From contig JAIVEQ010000026.1 in NCBI GenBank assembly GCA_023838465.1, positions 1-57,763 on the forward strand: a stretch of 57,763 nt of DNA, read 5' to 3'. Below are positions 44,121 to 54,946 of the stretch, piece after piece (positions within the stretch are counted from its first letter, which is position 1; every line of letters begins with the position of its first letter). The position numbers and the translations under genes are program-made. This DNA comes from Candidatus Thiodiazotropha sp. GTDB taxonomy: Bacteria; Pseudomonadota; Gammaproteobacteria; Chromatiales; Chromatiaceae. Below the pieces are notes generated by a model, which did not search any database, had not been told where the DNA came from, and saw only the letters and a list, made by a program, of their open reading frames with translations.

Positions 44121-46412
44121 TTAGAAACCACCGCCAATTCTGAATTGAAGGTTCTTTATATCATCACCCTCTTCCTCTTTGAGCGGATACCCCCAGCTGA
44201 AGGAGAGTGCGCCCACTGGAGAGAACCAGGATAGCATCAGACCTGTAGAAGCCCTAAATCCCTCCCACTCGATCTTCTCATCCCCTGCCAAGTCGAACAC
44301 ATTACCAACGTCCACAAACAGGCCAGCACGTACAGTGTCCTTAAAATCGTCACCAAAAGCTGGGAACAGTAATTCCATCTGACCCACAATTCTAGCATTT
44401 GCTCCCAAAGCATCGTCCTGGGAATCCTGTGATCCCAGGGTATTCTCTTCGAATCCCCTTACCGAGCCGATACCGCCCGCATAGAAATTGCGGAAGAATG
44501 GTAATTCATCATTATCCCCATAGCCATCGCCGTAACCCATCTCTCCATTCAACTTCAGGGTGAATGAATTGGTGAGCTGGAAGTAATAAGCATTGGAGTA
44601 ATTGATGCGATAGTACTGAAGGTCGCTGCCGGGGATATTGGCCTCCACGGAGAACACTTGTCGTCCACCCCGGTTGGGAAATATGGCTCGATCTCGCGTA
44701 TCGTGGATCCAGCTACCTACCATTTCGAAATCACTGAACTCGTCACCATTCATTTCGACAAATTCATTGATCTCATCTGAGGGGGATGAACCTAGGAAAA
44801 ATGAGGTATTCTCGTAAGCCAGGCTGAATCGCAAGCGATCAAACTCTGTCACAGGTATACCGAAGTTGATACCTAATCGCCCTACATCAGTCGAGTAGCT
44901 GGAGACATTGAGTTCCGAGAAATCTGTCTTTCGATAGCTCATTTCATAGCCCTGACTTACCCCGTCAATAGTGTAATATGGGTCGGTATATGAGAGTGAA
45001 AGTTTCTTGGTCGCATCACTGGTATCGAAGCCTGCACTGACCCTTTTACCGGTGCCAAGGAAATTATTCTCACTAATACTGGCATTGAGGATGACTCCCT
45101 GGGTCTGGGAAAAACCGACACCGGCGCTGAGACTCCCGGATGCTGCTTCGGATACCCCCAGATTCACGTCCACCAGGTCTGTAGAACCAGGGACCGCTGG
45201 TGTCTCCATATTTACATCACTGAAGTAGCCTAGTCGCTGTAGTCGCTCGCGGGAAAGGCGGGTTTTCTCGCCGGAAAACCATGCCGACTCCATCTGACGC
45301 AACTCACGGCGCAACACCTCATCACGGGTATTGGTATTCCCAGAGACATTGATATAACGGACGTAGACCCGTTTTCCCGGATCGACGAAGAAGGTAATCG
45401 CTACCTTAAGATTCTCGCGATCAATATCCGGGATACTGTTTACGTTGGCAAAAGCATATCCTGCGTCGGAATAGTGCCTGCTGAGTCTGTCGGCGCTGGC
45501 AGTCAGTTTTTTGCGCGAAAAGACCTCACCACGCCTGAGATGAATGAGGGGGAAGAGATCATCCTGAGGCAATTCCAATTCACCCGCTAGCTTGATATCA
45601 CTGAGTGAAAATACATCTCCCTCGTTGACCACAACGGTAATGTAGATATCTTTCTTGTCAGGGGTGATCGAGACCTGGGTGGACTCAATCTTGAAATCGA
45701 TATAGCCACGATCAAGATAAAAGGAACGCAATGTTTCAAGATCGCCAGAAAGCGCCTGCTTTGAATATTTATCCTTACTGGAGAAGAAGGCGTACCAGGA
45801 TGGGACGCCAAGCTCAAACAGATCCAATAGTTCATCATCATCATACGCCTGATTGCCGATGACATTGACTTTCTTGATCCTGGCAGTCAATCCTTCAGAG
45901 ATTTTGATATCCAATCCAACCCGGTTTCGTTCCAGCGGGGTGACGGTAGATTTAATTCTTACACCATATTTTCCGCGAGCGAAATATTGACGATTGAGTT
46001 CCTGCTCCACCTGCTCAAGCAGTGCTCTTTTAAAAACTCGACCTTCCGCCAAACCGATATCCTTCAGGCCTTCCATCAACCTATCCGTATCCAAATCCTT
46101 GTTTCCAGAGATATTGATCTCTGCAACAGCTGGTCGCTCCCGGACAAAGACAATCAGAACATCGCCTTCATGTTCCAATCGCACATCTTTGAAAAAACCT
46201 GTTTTATAGAGGGTGCGTATGATCTGTGAGGTATTACCTGCATTCACCTCATCCCCTGTCTTGACTGGCAGGTAGTTGAATACTGTTCCAGCTGAAATAC
46301 GCTGTAGACCCTCGACGCGAATATCCTCGACAACAAAGGCAGCTGCCAGCTGACCAAACAGCAGCCCACTGATAAGGAAAATGAGGGATAGAATCCGGAG
46401 CAATGAAGGCAT
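44121..46412 (-). CDS. bamA: outer membrane protein assembly factor BamA
   Basis: A 763-residue Omp85 insertase. The signal peptide (LLRILSLIFLISGLLFGQLAAA) leads into five POTRA domains (to about residue 415), then a 16-strand beta-barrel ending in a C-terminal Phe (FRIGGGF), the expected outer-membrane signal. The lid-lock VRGFEENTLG motif near residue 655 is intact. The gap to rseP upstream is 194 bp, with two small dyads (TGAATCC-GT-GGATTCA at 46570-46585 and GATC-TTTTTA-GATC near 46510) but no clear promoter. Confidence 0.97.
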   Translation of the reverse strand: MPSLLRILSLIFLISGLLFGQLAAAFVVEDIRVEGLQRISAGTVFNYLPVKTGDEVNAGNTSQIIRTLYKTGFFKDVRLEHEGDVLIVFVRERPAVAEINISGNKDLDTDRLMEGLKDIGLAEGRVFKRALLEQVEQELNRQYFARGKYGVRIKSTVTPLERNRVGLDIKISEGLTARIKKVNVIGNQAYDDDELLDLFELGVPSWYAFFSSKDKYSKQALSGDLETLRSFYLDRGYIDFKIESTQVSITPDKKDIYITVVVNEGDVFSLSDIKLAGELELPQDDLFPLIHLRRGEVFSRKKLTASADRLSRHYSDAGYAFANVNSIPDIDRENLKVAITFFVDPGKRVYVRYINVSGNTNTRDEVLRRELRQMESAWFSGEKTRLSRERLQRLGYFSDVNMETPAVPGSTDLVDVNLGVSEAASGSLSAGVGFSQTQGVILNASISENNFLGTGKRVSAGFDTSDATKKLSLSYTDPYYTIDGVSQGYEMSYRKTDFSELNVSSYSTDVGRLGINFGIPVTEFDRLRFSLAYENTSFFLGSSPSDEINEFVEMNGDEFSDFEMVGSWIHDTRDRAIFPNRGGRQVFSVEANIPGSDLQYYRINYSNAYYFQLTNSFTLKLNGEMGYGDGYGDNDELPFFRNFYAGGIGSVRGFEENTLGSQDSQDDALGANARIVGQMELLFPAFGDDFKDTVRAGLFVDVGNVFDLAGDEKIEWEGFRASTGLMLSWFSPVGALSFSWGYPLKEEEGDDIKNLQFRIGGGF

Positions 46413-46606
46413 TATCTCTTGTTACAACTAAGTTTATTCATATTATTTGCTCTGAGGCTAATATCCTCTGAACAACTTCGGTGGCAAACAGCGCGTAAGT
46501 ATAAGTGATCTTTTTAGATCAGGATACCGATGCCTTCAGCCACAACCAGGCTTCAATCAGCTCTACACTTGAATCCGTGGATTCAGGATACGGAATGAAC
46601 CCATCA

Positions 46607-47971
46607 CTATCCCAGAAAACGGTTTAGGTCGATATAAAAGGCAAGACCCATCACCCCCAGCAGTATGAGCAAGCCAATCTTCTGGCCCTGCTCCATGAAC
46701 CGTTCCGACAAAGGCTTGCCCTGAATCGCCTCAATCAGGAAAAAAAACAGGTGCCCACCATCCAGAACGGGAATAGGTAACAGGTTCAACACACCCAAAC
46801 TGACACTCACTACGGCGAGAAATTTGAGGAAATAGCTGACCCCATAACTTGCTGATTTACCTGCAGAATCTGCGATTGATATTGGACCACTGAGGTTCTT
46901 TACCGAGACCTCGCCAATCACCATTTTTCCCAGCATCCGCAGCATCAGCAGAGACAGATCCCAAGTTTTGGTGACGGATTGGCCGATGGCCTCAACAGGT
47001 CCATACTTGATGACAGCCCGATAGTCGTCCATCAGGTTATCAGGAACCGTTACGCTCGCGCCGATTCGCCCAATGGTTTCACCTTCACTCTCAATAGTTG
47101 CGGGTGTGATCACCATCGGAATGGTCTCTCCATCTCGATCCACCTCGAGATTGAGGGCCACTGATGGACGCTCGCGAACATAGCTTACCCAATCATTCCA
47201 GTTGTCTACAGCACTGCCGTCCACACTGATGATGCGGTCACCTGGCCTGAGCCCAGCCTCTTCAGCTGGTTCGCCCACTAGCACATCGCCAATTACCGGT
47301 GGCAAAATTGGACGATCAGGTGTCAACCCGAGGTTCTGCAGTAACCGACCATCTTCTGATAAATCTGACAGTCCAAGGCTCTGCAGCTGATAGTGCTGTT
47401 CATCACCCGCCTTGTCGCGCACCTGTATGGATAGGCTGGTACTGTCCAGCGCTTCAGACAAGAGTATGTAGACAACACTCTCCCAGGTTGGTGTTGACTG
47501 ATTGGCGACCGAAAGTATCTCGTCCCCGGGAATGAATCCTGCCTGCTCTGCAATAGATCCGCTCTCAACCTTACCCACCAGTGGCTTGAGACCCGTATCA
47601 CCGGTCACGAATATGAGCCAAAAGGCAAGGATAGCGAATAGAAAGTTAAACAGGGGACCCGCCACAACGATGGCGCTACGCACCCCTAATGGCTGGCGAT
47701 TAAACGCACGCTGCTGTTCTTCGGGGTCTACCGGCGCCTCCCGCTCATCCAGCATCTTGACATAGCCACCCAAGGGGATGGCAGCAATCACATACTCGGT
47801 GCCATCCACTTCGCTGGTGCGCTTCCATAAAGCACGGCCAAAGCCGATGGAGAAACGTAACACTTTCACGCCCAGTTTCCGCGCCACCCAAAAATGGCCG
47901 TACTCATGCACGGTAATGAGAATCGCCAATGCGACAATGAACGAAAGGATGGTGAAAAGTAGTGAGCCCAT
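46607..47971 (-). CDS. rseP: sigma-E regulatory site-2 protease RseP
   Basis: A 454-residue inner-membrane zinc protease that cuts RseA, and signal-peptide remnants, within the membrane. The HEYGH zinc site is in the first helix, two PDZ domains lie at about 125-290, and the third Asp ligand is in LNLLPIPVLDGGHL near residue 400. The protein starts MGSLLFTILSFIVALAIL. It lies 10 bp after dxr; in E. coli it regulates the envelope stress response that also controls neighbouring bamA and skp. Confidence 0.97.
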   Translation of the reverse strand: MGSLLFTILSFIVALAILITVHEYGHFWVARKLGVKVLRFSIGFGRALWKRTSEVDGTEYVIAAIPLGGYVKMLDEREAPVDPEEQQRAFNRQPLGVRSAIVVAGPLFNFLFAILAFWLIFVTGDTGLKPLVGKVESGSIAEQAGFIPGDEILSVANQSTPTWESVVYILLSEALDSTSLSIQVRDKAGDEQHYQLQSLGLSDLSEDGRLLQNLGLTPDRPILPPVIGDVLVGEPAEEAGLRPGDRIISVDGSAVDNWNDWVSYVRERPSVALNLEVDRDGETIPMVITPATIESEGETIGRIGASVTVPDNLMDDYRAVIKYGPVEAIGQSVTKTWDLSLLMLRMLGKMVIGEVSVKNLSGPISIADSAGKSASYGVSYFLKFLAVVSVSLGVLNLLPIPVLDGGHLFFFLIEAIQGKPLSERFMEQGQKIGLLILLGVMGLAFYIDLNRFLG

Positions 47972-47981
47972 GAAGTTATTC

Positions 47982-49178
47982 TCAGCTGATACCGCTGCTT
48001 GAGACCCTATTTTGCATTACTTGTTCCGCAACCACTCTGGCCTGCCTGTCTGTGTCGAGAAGGGTTTCCAGATCCTCTGCTGGTTGAACTGGTATCCGTT
48101 GTAGCGTCTCTTCAACCACCGCTGCAATGCCAATGAAAGCCAGACGCTCTGACAGAAAGGCGTCCACGGCCACTTCATTGGCTGCATTGAGTATGGCACA
48201 GGCTGTACCTCCAGCCTGAATCGCTTGATAGGCAAGCCTGAGACAGGGAAATCGTTGTAAGTCAGGTTGGTCAAAGTCAAGCCTGGCCACCTCAAATAGA
48301 TCAAGACTACCGACACCTGATTCAATGCGGTGGGGCCAAGCCAACGCATGGGCAATCGGTGTGCGCATGTCAGGATTACCGAGTTGGGCTAATACCGAAC
48401 CATCGACATACTCAACCATGGAGTGAATGATGCTTTGTGGATGCAACACCACCCGAATCTTTTCCGGTTCTGCATGAAACAGCCAATGTGCCTCGATGAC
48501 CTCCAACCCCTTATTCATCATAGTGGCGGAGTCAACTGAGATTTTACGTCCCATCTCCCAATTCGGATGGGCACAGGCTTGTGAGGGCGTAACGGTTGCC
48601 AACGCCTCAAGTGGTAGGGTGCGAAACGGTCCGCCGGAGGCGGTTAACAGAATGCGTTTTACACCACAATGCTTCAGACCTTCACGGGTATCATCAGGCA
48701 TGCATTGAAAAACTGCATTGTGCTCACTATCGATAGGCAGAATCTCCGCCCCATGGGCCTCCACTTCGCCCATGAACAGATGACCTGCCACTACCAAGGC
48801 TTCCTTGTTTGCCAGTAAAAGACGCTTACCTGCTCTAACGGCTGCCAATGTTGGCAGCAGGCCTGCAGCACCCACAATGGCCGCCATTACTATCTCGGCA
48901 CTCGGTATGGAGGCTGCTATTTCCAACCCCCTCAAACCAGACAGCACCTCTGTTGCAATGCTCCGCTGACTCAAACCTTTTGCCAGTCGACTGGCAGAAT
49001 CCGTGTCCGCCATCACTGCTATTTCAGGTGTAAAGCGTTCACACTGAACCAGCATGCCATCCACATCCCTATTGGCGGTCAATGCAACAATCCGATACTT
49101 ATCTCTATGACGAGCCACAACATCCAATGTACTCATACCAATTGAGCCTGTTGAGCCCAGTATGGTTAAGCCTTTCAT
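47982..49178 (-). CDS. dxr: 1-deoxy-D-xylulose 5-phosphate reductoisomerase
   Basis: A 398-residue NADPH enzyme that makes 2-C-methyl-D-erythritol 4-phosphate, the committed MEP isoprenoid step and the fosmidomycin target. The Rossmann motif is [23 protein letters not shown] and [12 protein letters not shown] give metal and substrate ligands, and LTASGGPFR and [21 protein letters not shown] are intact. It overlaps the end of cdsA by 4 bp (ATGA). Confidence 0.98.
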   Translation of the reverse strand: MKGLTILGSTGSIGMSTLDVVARHRDKYRIVALTANRDVDGMLVQCERFTPEIAVMADTDSASRLAKGLSQRSIATEVLSGLRGLEIAASIPSAEIVMAAIVGAAGLLPTLAAVRAGKRLLLANKEALVVAGHLFMGEVEAHGAEILPIDSEHNAVFQCMPDDTREGLKHCGVKRILLTASGGPFRTLPLEALATVTPSQACAHPNWEMGRKISVDSATMMNKGLEVIEAHWLFHAEPEKIRVVLHPQSIIHSMVEYVDGSVLAQLGNPDMRTPIAHALAWPHRIESGVGSLDLFEVARLDFDQPDLQRFPCLRLAYQAIQAGGTACAILNAANEVAVDAFLSERLAFIGIAAVVEETLQRIPVQPAEDLETLLDTDRQARVVAEQVMQNRVSSSGIS

Positions 49179-49996
49179 TGCACAACTCCGAGTAGGATCA
49201 GGCCAAACAGAAATACCGGTGCTGCCGCGGTAAGACTATCAATACGATCCAACATGCCACCATGACCGGGTAGCAGTGTGCCACTGTCCTTCAATCCCTG
49301 CTGGCGTTTGAGCAGGCTTTCGAAGAGGTCCCCAACAACGGAGAAGAGCATAGTGACAAGACAGAGAAGCAATATCAATGGTAGCTGGGGCATACCAACA
49401 TCCAGCCACCAGGCAAGAATGAGGCCGCATATCAAGGCAGCAACAGTGGCGCCATATACCCCTTCACGGGTTTTTCCAGGACTGACCTGAGGTGCCAGTT
49501 TATGTCTTCCCCAACGATGTCCTGCAAAATAAGCACCCACATCTGCACTCCAGATCAGGATCAATACAAACAATAATAATCCCGGTCCGGTAGAAAGAAT
49601 ACGATGGATGGATACCAATGCGAGCCAGGCAGGCACCAGTACAACCAATCCTTGCAAGGCTCTGATCGGTGTACTGACTGCGCTATCCTGATCGGTTCGG
49701 TATCGTGTCAGACTAAATAGTGCATATAGCCACCAGGTAACAGAGGCCGCCATTACACCAGGCAGCCATGTCTCAGGCAGATAATAATAAACGCCAGCCA
49801 GACAGATCAGCAGAAACAATGCATAGACTAGCTGCATTGAGCGATTATCAATTCCACTCAATTTTGCCCACTCCCTACCACCAATGGCAACTGCCAAACC
49901 TAATACTATGGCCAAGTAGCCCGTAGGCAGCAACAATACCGCCGCAATAAGCAAAGGGGCCAGAATCAGGGCAGTAATGACGCGCTGTTTCAGCAT
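49175..49996 (-). CDS. cdsA: phosphatidate cytidylyltransferase
   Basis: A 273-residue membrane enzyme that makes CDP-diacylglycerol from phosphatidate and CTP, the branch point to all phospholipids. Around eight hydrophobic segments are visible, and the C-terminal signature ([20 protein letters not shown], then GMLDRIDSL) is complete. Start at 49996 ([16 protein letters not shown]). It lies 8 bp after uppS and overlaps dxr by 4 bp, so the three are probably translated together. Confidence 0.97.
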   Translation of the reverse strand: MLKQRVITALILAPLLIAAVLLLPTGYLAIVLGLAVAIGGREWAKLSGIDNRSMQLVYALFLLICLAGVYYYLPETWLPGVMAASVTWWLYALFSLTRYRTDQDSAVSTPIRALQGLVVLVPAWLALVSIHRILSTGPGLLLFVLILIWSADVGAYFAGHRWGRHKLAPQVSPGKTREGVYGATVAALICGLILAWWLDVGMPQLPLILLLCLVTMLFSVVGDLFESLLKRQQGLKDSGTLLPGHGGMLDRIDSLTAAAPVFLFGLILLGVVQ

Positions 49997-50004
49997 TGAG
50001 TGAC

Positions 50005-50778
50005 TCAGGAGGCCTCAGCAGTCTGATCCTGAACCTGTTCCCCGGTGCGGCCAAATCGCCGCTGACGATGGGTAAAGTCCAGAAGTGCTGCCTCCATGGC
50101 CTGACGATTAAAATCCGGCCAAAGCAAATCGGTAAAATAAAGTTCAGTATAGGCACACTGCCAAAGCAAAAAGTTGCTGATACGCTGCTCGCCACCGGTA
50201 CGGATGAATAGATCAGGCTCTGGTACACCGGCAAATGAGAGGTGTTGCGAGATGGCCTCTTCATCAATCATATCCAGTGTCAGCTCGCCACTCTGCACAC
50301 GCTCAGCAACACATTTAGCTGCTTGGGTGATATCCCATCGACCACCATAGTTGGCAGCCACCTGTAGTAGCAGTCCCTTATTGGTCTCTGTCTGGTGCTC
50401 TGCCTCTTCGATCTGCTTCTGCAGTCTCTTTGAGAAGGCACTACGATCACCAATAATTCTGAGTTTGACCTGATTACGATTCAGGCGACGAACCTCCTTC
50501 TTCAGAGACCTCACAAACAGGTCCATGATGAGGTTGACCTCCTTTTGAGGTCGCCGCCAATTCTCGCTACTGAACGCAAACAAGGTTAGGGTGGGGATTT
50601 GTAACTCTACACAGACTTCAACTACCCTGCGTACCGCCTCTACACCTGCAGGATGCCCGGCATAGCGGGGTAGTCCCCGCTTCTTAGCCCATCGGCCGTT
50701 ACCATCCATGATAATTGCGATATGCTTGGGCAACCGCTTACCGACAGGTACAGACTCCTTTGTCTTGCCGCTGTTCAT
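50005..50778 (-). CDS. uppS: undecaprenyl diphosphate synthase
   Basis: A 257-residue cis-prenyltransferase that extends farnesyl diphosphate to the C55 lipid carrier for peptidoglycan and O-antigen. The motif HIAIIMDGNGRWAKKRG carries the catalytic Asp, followed by GHPAGVEAVR, FAFSSENWRRP and the C-terminal RTGGEQRISNFLLWQCAYTE segment. It receives isoprenoid units from the MEP pathway that dxr starts two genes downstream. Length is family-typical. Confidence 0.97.
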   Translation of the reverse strand: MNSGKTKESVPVGKRLPKHIAIIMDGNGRWAKKRGLPRYAGHPAGVEAVRRVVEVCVELQIPTLTLFAFSSENWRRPQKEVNLIMDLFVRSLKKEVRRLNRNQVKLRIIGDRSAFSKRLQKQIEEAEHQTETNKGLLLQVAANYGGRWDITQAAKCVAERVQSGELTLDMIDEEAISQHLSFAGVPEPDLFIRTGGEQRISNFLLWQCAYTELYFTDLLWPDFNRQAMEAALLDFTHRQRRFGRTGEQVQDQTAEAS

Positions 50779-50818
50779 CTAGGATAACCGCTTCATTTCA
50801 TGAGAAAAAAGGAGATAC

Positions 50819-51376
50819 TCAGATCTCCATTAGATCCTTCTCTTTCTCTCCCAGAAACTCATCGATCTGCTTGGTATGCTGATCAGTCAAGCCCTGGATG
50901 ATCTCCTGACCTCGCCGCTCATCATCCTCTGAAATGAGCTTCTCTTTCACCATATCCTTAAGATCGTGGTTGGCGTCACGGCGAATATTGCGAACAGCTA
51001 CTTTTGCACCTTCAGCCTCATGGCGCACAACCCGAATCAACTCCTTGCGCCGCTCTTCGGTCAAAGGCGGCATTGGGACCCGGATGACACTACCGGCACT
51101 CATCGGATTGAGCCCCAAGTCTGAAGTCATGATTGCCTTCTCAACCACCGCCGCCATGTTTTTTTCCCATGGTATGACGGTTAAGGTACGTGCATCCTCG
51201 ACATTGATATTGGCCACTTGACTGATCGGAACTTCTGAACCGTAATAATCCACCCGAATATGATCCAACAAGCTGGGGTGGGCTCTACCTGTACGTACTT
51301 TGGCCAATTCATGGACCAATGACTCAACACTCTTGCCCATCCGGGTATTAGCATCACGCTTAATATCGTCAATCAT
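50819..51376 (-). CDS. frr: ribosome recycling factor
   Basis: A 185-residue, two-domain tRNA-mimic that, with EF-G, splits post-termination ribosomes. The C-terminal half has [20 protein letters not shown] and [17 protein letters not shown]. The start at 51376 ([13 protein letters not shown]) matches E. coli in length (185). A TTG at 51382 overlapping the pyrH stop was considered but adds two residues and has poor ribosome-site spacing. It lies 2 bp after pyrH. Confidence 0.97.
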   Translation of the reverse strand: MIDDIKRDANTRMGKSVESLVHELAKVRTGRAHPSLLDHIRVDYYGSEVPISQVANINVEDARTLTVIPWEKNMAAVVEKAIMTSDLGLNPMSAGSVIRVPMPPLTEERRKELIRVVRHEAEGAKVAVRNIRRDANHDLKDMVKEKLISEDDERRGQEIIQGLTDQHTKQIDEFLGEKEKDLMEI

Positions 51377-51378
51377 AG

Positions 51379-52101
51379 TCAATCGCCCTTTTCCACTAGG
51401 GAACCGATATCCTCACCGCGCATCAAGCGCATAAGGGCACCAGGATCATTAATATTCATGATACGTATTGGCATCTCATTGTCCCGACAGAGGACAATCG
51501 CCGTTGCATCCATCACCTGCAGATTTTCCGCCAATGCACGATCATAGGTCAATTTTGGGTAAAAGACAGCTTGAGGATCTTTCACTGGATCGGCTGAATA
51601 GACACCATTGACCTTAGTCGCTTTGATCAACAGATCAGCCTTAATCTCAACAGCGCGAAGACTGGCAGCTGAATCAGTCGTAAAATAGGGATTACCCGTT
51701 CCTGCAGCGAGAATAGCCACCTTGTTAGCAGCCAAACAGCATCTCGCCTCTCTGGCAGTAAAGCTTTCACACACATCGGGCATGCGCAGTGCCGAAAATA
51801 CGATGGCTTCAATACCGATCCGTGACAGAGCATCCTGCATCGCCAACGAATTCATGACAGTTGCCAGCATACCCATGTGATCACCGCGTACACGATCAAA
51901 ACCACCTTGGGCCAGTCCCGCACCGCGAAAAATATTCCCACCACCGATGACTAATCCGATCTGGACACCTGATTCGACCAACTCCTTGATCTCCTCAGAA
52001 ACCCGCTGAAGAACCAGCGGGTCAATACCGAACGACCCTCCACCCATGAGGGCTTCACCACTGAGCTTAAGCAGTATGCGTTGGCTTATTAGATCAGTCA
52101 T
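51379..52101 (-). CDS. pyrH: uridylate kinase
   Basis: A 240-residue UMP kinase of the amino-acid-kinase fold, the first phosphorylation from UMP to UDP in pyrimidine supply. Signatures: [46 protein letters not shown], and [17 protein letters not shown]. Length is normal (E. coli 241). It lies between tsf (17 bp) and frr (2 bp). It shares its pathway with carAB elsewhere in the window. Confidence 0.98.
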   Translation of the reverse strand: MTDLISQRILLKLSGEALMGGGSFGIDPLVLQRVSEEIKELVESGVQIGLVIGGGNIFRGAGLAQGGFDRVRGDHMGMLATVMNSLAMQDALSRIGIEAIVFSALRMPDVCESFTAREARCCLAANKVAILAAGTGNPYFTTDSAASLRAVEIKADLLIKATKVNGVYSADPVKDPQAVFYPKLTYDRALAENLQVMDATAIVLCRDNEMPIRIMNINDPGALMRLMRGEDIGSLVEKGD

Positions 52102-52118
52102 CTACAACCATGTCCTGG

Positions 52119-53003
52119 TTACATTTTTGCCTGGGCCATAACCTCTTCAGCAAAATTCTCCTGCTTCTTCTCGATACCCTCACCCACCTCAAAACGTGCG
52201 TACTGGATTATTGATGCACCTTTACTTTTCAGCAGTTTTTCAACTGTTGTATCAGGATCCTTTACAAAGGCCTGGCCAAGTAGTGTGTTCTCTGACAGGT
52301 ACTTACGCATCCGACCATCAACCATTTTGGCAACGATCTCGTCCGGCTTGCCACTCTCTTTGGCTTGGGCCGCGACAATTTCACGCTCTTTGTCGAGCAA
52401 ATCCTGAGGCATCTGGTCAGCAGATAAACAGACCGGATTGGTCGCGGCTATATGCATTGCCAGATCCTTACCCAGTTCACCACCACCACCCTCGAGCTCA
52501 AGCACGACGCCAATTCTTACACCATGACGGTAGCTGACAAGCTTACCACTACTGGCTTGGAATCGAGAGAAACGACGTACATTCATATTTTCACCCAGTT
52601 TCGACACTAGGGCTTCGCGAGCTTGATTGACGGTTGTCTCTTCACCTTCGTGCAACGGTTGCTCCATCAGGGTATTAACCTCATCGGCTCCACCGGCGAG
52701 TACACGCTCAGCCACCGCCTTGGCAAAAGAGGTAAAGTTGTCATCCTTACCGACAAAATCGGTTTCACAGTTAACCTCCACCATAGAGGCCTGCGTGCTG
52801 TCTTCGTTGAAGCTAAGTACAATCACACCTTCAGCAGCAATGCGCCCAGCCTTTTTGGCAGCCTTTGCCTGTCCGGATTTCCGCATCTGCTCAATCGCAG
52901 CATCAATATCGCCATCGGTCTCAACCAGTGCTCTTTTGCACTCCATCATGCCTGCGCCAGTACGTTCACGCAGCTCCTTAACCAGAGAGGCTGTAATCGC
53001 CAT
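52119..53003 (-). CDS. tsf: translation elongation factor Ts
   Basis: A 294-residue guanine-nucleotide exchange factor for EF-Tu. It begins [20 protein letters not shown] followed by the family ECKRAL motif, and the [10 protein letters not shown] segment that inserts against the EF-Tu nucleotide site in the family is present. Length is slightly above E. coli (283). It follows rpsB by 104 bp, a gap with a terminator-like hairpin at 53046-53078. Confidence 0.97.
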   Translation of the reverse strand: MAITASLVKELRERTGAGMMECKRALVETDGDIDAAIEQMRKSGQAKAAKKAGRIAAEGVIVLSFNEDSTQASMVEVNCETDFVGKDDNFTSFAKAVAERVLAGGADEVNTLMEQPLHEGEETTVNQAREALVSKLGENMNVRRFSRFQASSGKLVSYRHGVRIGVVLELEGGGGELGKDLAMHIAATNPVCLSADQMPQDLLDKEREIVAAQAKESGKPDEIVAKMVDGRMRKYLSENTLLGQAFVKDPDTTVEKLLKSKGASIIQYARFEVGEGIEKKQENFAEEVMAQAKM

Positions 53004-53045
53004 AGTCTGTCTACCTTTAACTTAAAGCTGAAAATCGTTTCAATG

Positions 53046-53078
53046 AAAAATGGCCGGATTCCGAGGAAACCATAGGCC
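53046..53078 (-). terminator. partial terminator between rpsB and tsf
   Basis: On the minus strand GGCC (53075-53078) and GGCC (53052-53055) pair, with an inner GGTTTCC/GGAATCC stem (one mismatch) closing a 2-nt loop, followed by TTTTT (53046-53050). A partial terminator at this place would lower tsf relative to rpsB, as known for E. coli. Confidence 0.5.
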
Positions 53079-53107
53079 GACCATCAGGCTTGAAGTGTTC
53101 TGCCAAT

Positions 53108-53857
53108 TCAGGAACTACTCTCTGATACCTCGACAAACTCTTCATTGCCATTACCACCAACCATGTTGGCCGCACTCGTACGACCCTCTAGAATGGCGGC
53201 TGACGCTCCCTGCACATAGAGTTGAATGGCACGAATTGCATCATCATTGCCCGGGATCACGTAGTCGATACCGTCAGGATCATTATTGGTATCAACCACT
53301 CCGATGACTGGGATTCCCAATTTACGGGCTTCAGCCACTGCGTTCTTTTCATGCCCGACATCGACGATGTAGAGCGCATCTGGCAGACCATTCATATTTT
53401 TAATACCACCCAGACTTCGCACCAGCTTCTCCAGCTCACGGCTCAGTCCAAGGGCTTCCTTCTTATTGAAACGCTGTTCAACACTACCGTCCTCAAACAT
53501 CGCCTCCAACTCCTTGAGACGCTTAATAGACTGTTTTATGGTCTTAAAATTAGTCAGCATTCCGCCTAACCAGCGATGATTGACGAAAGGCATACCGCAA
53601 CGTTCAGCCTCTTCGCAAACCACGCTCTGGGCTGCACGCTTAGTACCAACGAAGAGAATCTTTCCACCATTTGCTGAGAGAGATCCGATGAAGTTCATCG
53701 CATCCTTGAACAGTGGCATGGTCTTTTCAAGATTGACAATGTGAATCTTGTTGCGATGACCAAAGATATAAGAACCCATTTTTGGGTTCCAGTAGCGGGT
53801 CTGATGCCCGAAGTGTACGCCTGCCTCAAGCATTTGGCGCATTGATACTTCACTCAT
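53108..53857 (-). CDS. rpsB: 30S ribosomal protein S2
   Basis: A 249-residue ribosomal protein. The N-terminal [20 protein letters not shown] and the following [13 protein letters not shown] are near identical to E. coli, then [16 protein letters not shown] and [22 protein letters not shown] site lies just upstream of the ATG. A 5' leader of about 200 nt between it and the promoter at 54066-54094 fits S2 feedback control, known in E. coli. Head of the rpsB-tsf-pyrH-frr group. Confidence 0.98.
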   Translation of the reverse strand: MSEVSMRQMLEAGVHFGHQTRYWNPKMGSYIFGHRNKIHIVNLEKTMPLFKDAMNFIGSLSANGGKILFVGTKRAAQSVVCEEAERCGMPFVNHRWLGGMLTNFKTIKQSIKRLKELEAMFEDGSVEQRFNKKEALGLSRELEKLVRSLGGIKNMNGLPDALYIVDVGHEKNAVAEARKLGIPVIGVVDTNNDPDGIDYVIPGNDDAIRAIQLYVQGASAAILEGRTSAANMVGGNGNEEFVEVSESSS

Positions 53858-54060
53858 GAGTGACTCCTGATTGTATCGGGTTGTGCTTCCACATATCCCA
53901 TGGCCTAACCTTAAGAGTCTGATTCATAAGTGATATCACCAATGAAATGACATCCTGCGGCACCCAGGCTCACGTGTCGATATGTGTGTGTTTTTTACCC
54001 ACCGAAAAAACCTTAATGCTACGGCGGGTTTGAATTGACGAACCGTTTGCGATTCGGCGG
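53858..54060 (-). promoter_or_regulatory. rpsB 5' leader, probable S2 autoregulatory region
   Basis: The promoter at 54066-54094 predicts a 200-nt untranslated leader before rpsB. S2 represses its own mRNA through a conserved leader fold in gammaproteobacteria. I could not match the fold residue by residue; the call rests on position and length. No other feature is seen in this stretch. Confidence 0.35.
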
Positions 54061-54065
54061 GGCGT

Positions 54066-54094
54066 TTTATACCATAACCAGCTTGTTGCGACAA
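54066..54094 (-). promoter_or_regulatory. rpsB promoter, overlapping a possible map promoter
   Basis: On the minus strand TTGTCG (54089-54094), a 17-nt spacer and TATAAA (54066-54071). On the plus strand TTGCGA (54047-54052) and TATACC (54068-54073) with a 15-nt spacer could serve map, sharing the same -10 bases. Confidence 0.5.
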
Positions 54095-54148
54095 TCGCGC
54101 CGCACCCCCCTAACTTCATCAATTCCCCGGATTTTCAAACAATTTCAC

Positions 54149-54916
54149 ATGGGCGTCACAATAAAAACAGCAGCTGAGATCGAAAAGATGCGTGTGGCAG
54201 GAACACTGGCCGCGCAGGTGTTGGAGATGATCGCACCCCATGTCCAGCCTGGCATTACCACCCAGGAACTGGATCGCATCTGCCACAATTACATTATCAA
54301 CGTGCAAAATGCTATACCTGCACCTCTAAATTATCGAGGGTTTCCCAAATCGATCTGTACATCAGTCAATCAGGTTGTCTGCCACGGCATTCCCAGCGAA
54401 AAAAAGCTAAAAAAAGGAGATATTGTCAATCTTGACATCACTGTCATTAAGGATGGCTATCATGGGGATACCAGTAGGATGTTCTCTGTCGGCGAACCGT
54501 CAATACTGGCCAAACGGCTAATAGACGTGGCTCAGCAGGCGCTGTGGATTGGTGTAAAACAGGTCAAACCTGGATGCCGCATAGGCGATATTGGTCATGC
54601 TATTCAATCATTCGTCGAAAAACATAACTACTCAGTGGTTCGAGAGTACTGCGGACATGGCATAGGCCGTGAATTTCACGAGGATCCGCAAATCTTGCAT
54701 TATGGCCACCCTGATACAGGTATAGAACTACTCCCAGGTATGTGCTTCACCATTGAACCCATGGTCAATGCTGGTAAACAACAGGTAAAACTCAAACCCG
54801 ATGGTTGGACAGTGGTTACCAAGGACCGAAGTCTCTCTGCACAGTTCGAACATACCCTGCTGGTTACAGAAACTGGTTATGAAATCCTCACTTTACGCAG
54901 CGAAGAACGTGGGTGA
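54149..54916 (+). CDS. map: methionine aminopeptidase type I
   Basis: A 255-residue metalloprotease that removes the initiator Met. Metal ligands are present: Asp in VNLDITVIKDG, Asp in YHGDTSRMF, His in CGHGIGREFHEDP, Glu in FTIEPMVNAG and Glu in QFEHTLLV. The start at 54149 (MGVTIKTAAEIEKM) fits the family; an upstream TTG at 54035 is out of keeping. No Shine-Dalgarno site is visible before the ATG. It is divergent from rpsB, the classic gammaproteobacterial pair, and 30 bp before glnD. Confidence 0.96.
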   Translation: MGVTIKTAAEIEKMRVAGTLAAQVLEMIAPHVQPGITTQELDRICHNYIINVQNAIPAPLNYRGFPKSICTSVNQVVCHGIPSEKKLKKGDIVNLDITVIKDGYHGDTSRMFSVGEPSILAKRLIDVAQQALWIGVKQVKPGCRIGDIGHAIQSFVEKHNYSVVREYCGHGIGREFHEDPQILHYGHPDTGIELLPGMCFTIEPMVNAGKQQVKLKPDGWTVVTKDRSLSAQFEHTLLVTETGYEILTLRSEERG

Positions 54917-54946
54917 AATTCCTAAACCGAGTCGAGCAATTCATAA

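Noticed and set aside
46413..46606. A sigma-E promoter before bamA
   Set aside because: No GGAACTT-type -35 with a suitably spaced -10 could be found in the 194-bp gap on the minus strand.
54035..54148. N-terminal extension of methionine aminopeptidase from a TTG at 54035
   Set aside because: The added 38 residues are not seen in the type I family, cover the rpsB/map promoter region and lack a ribosome site.
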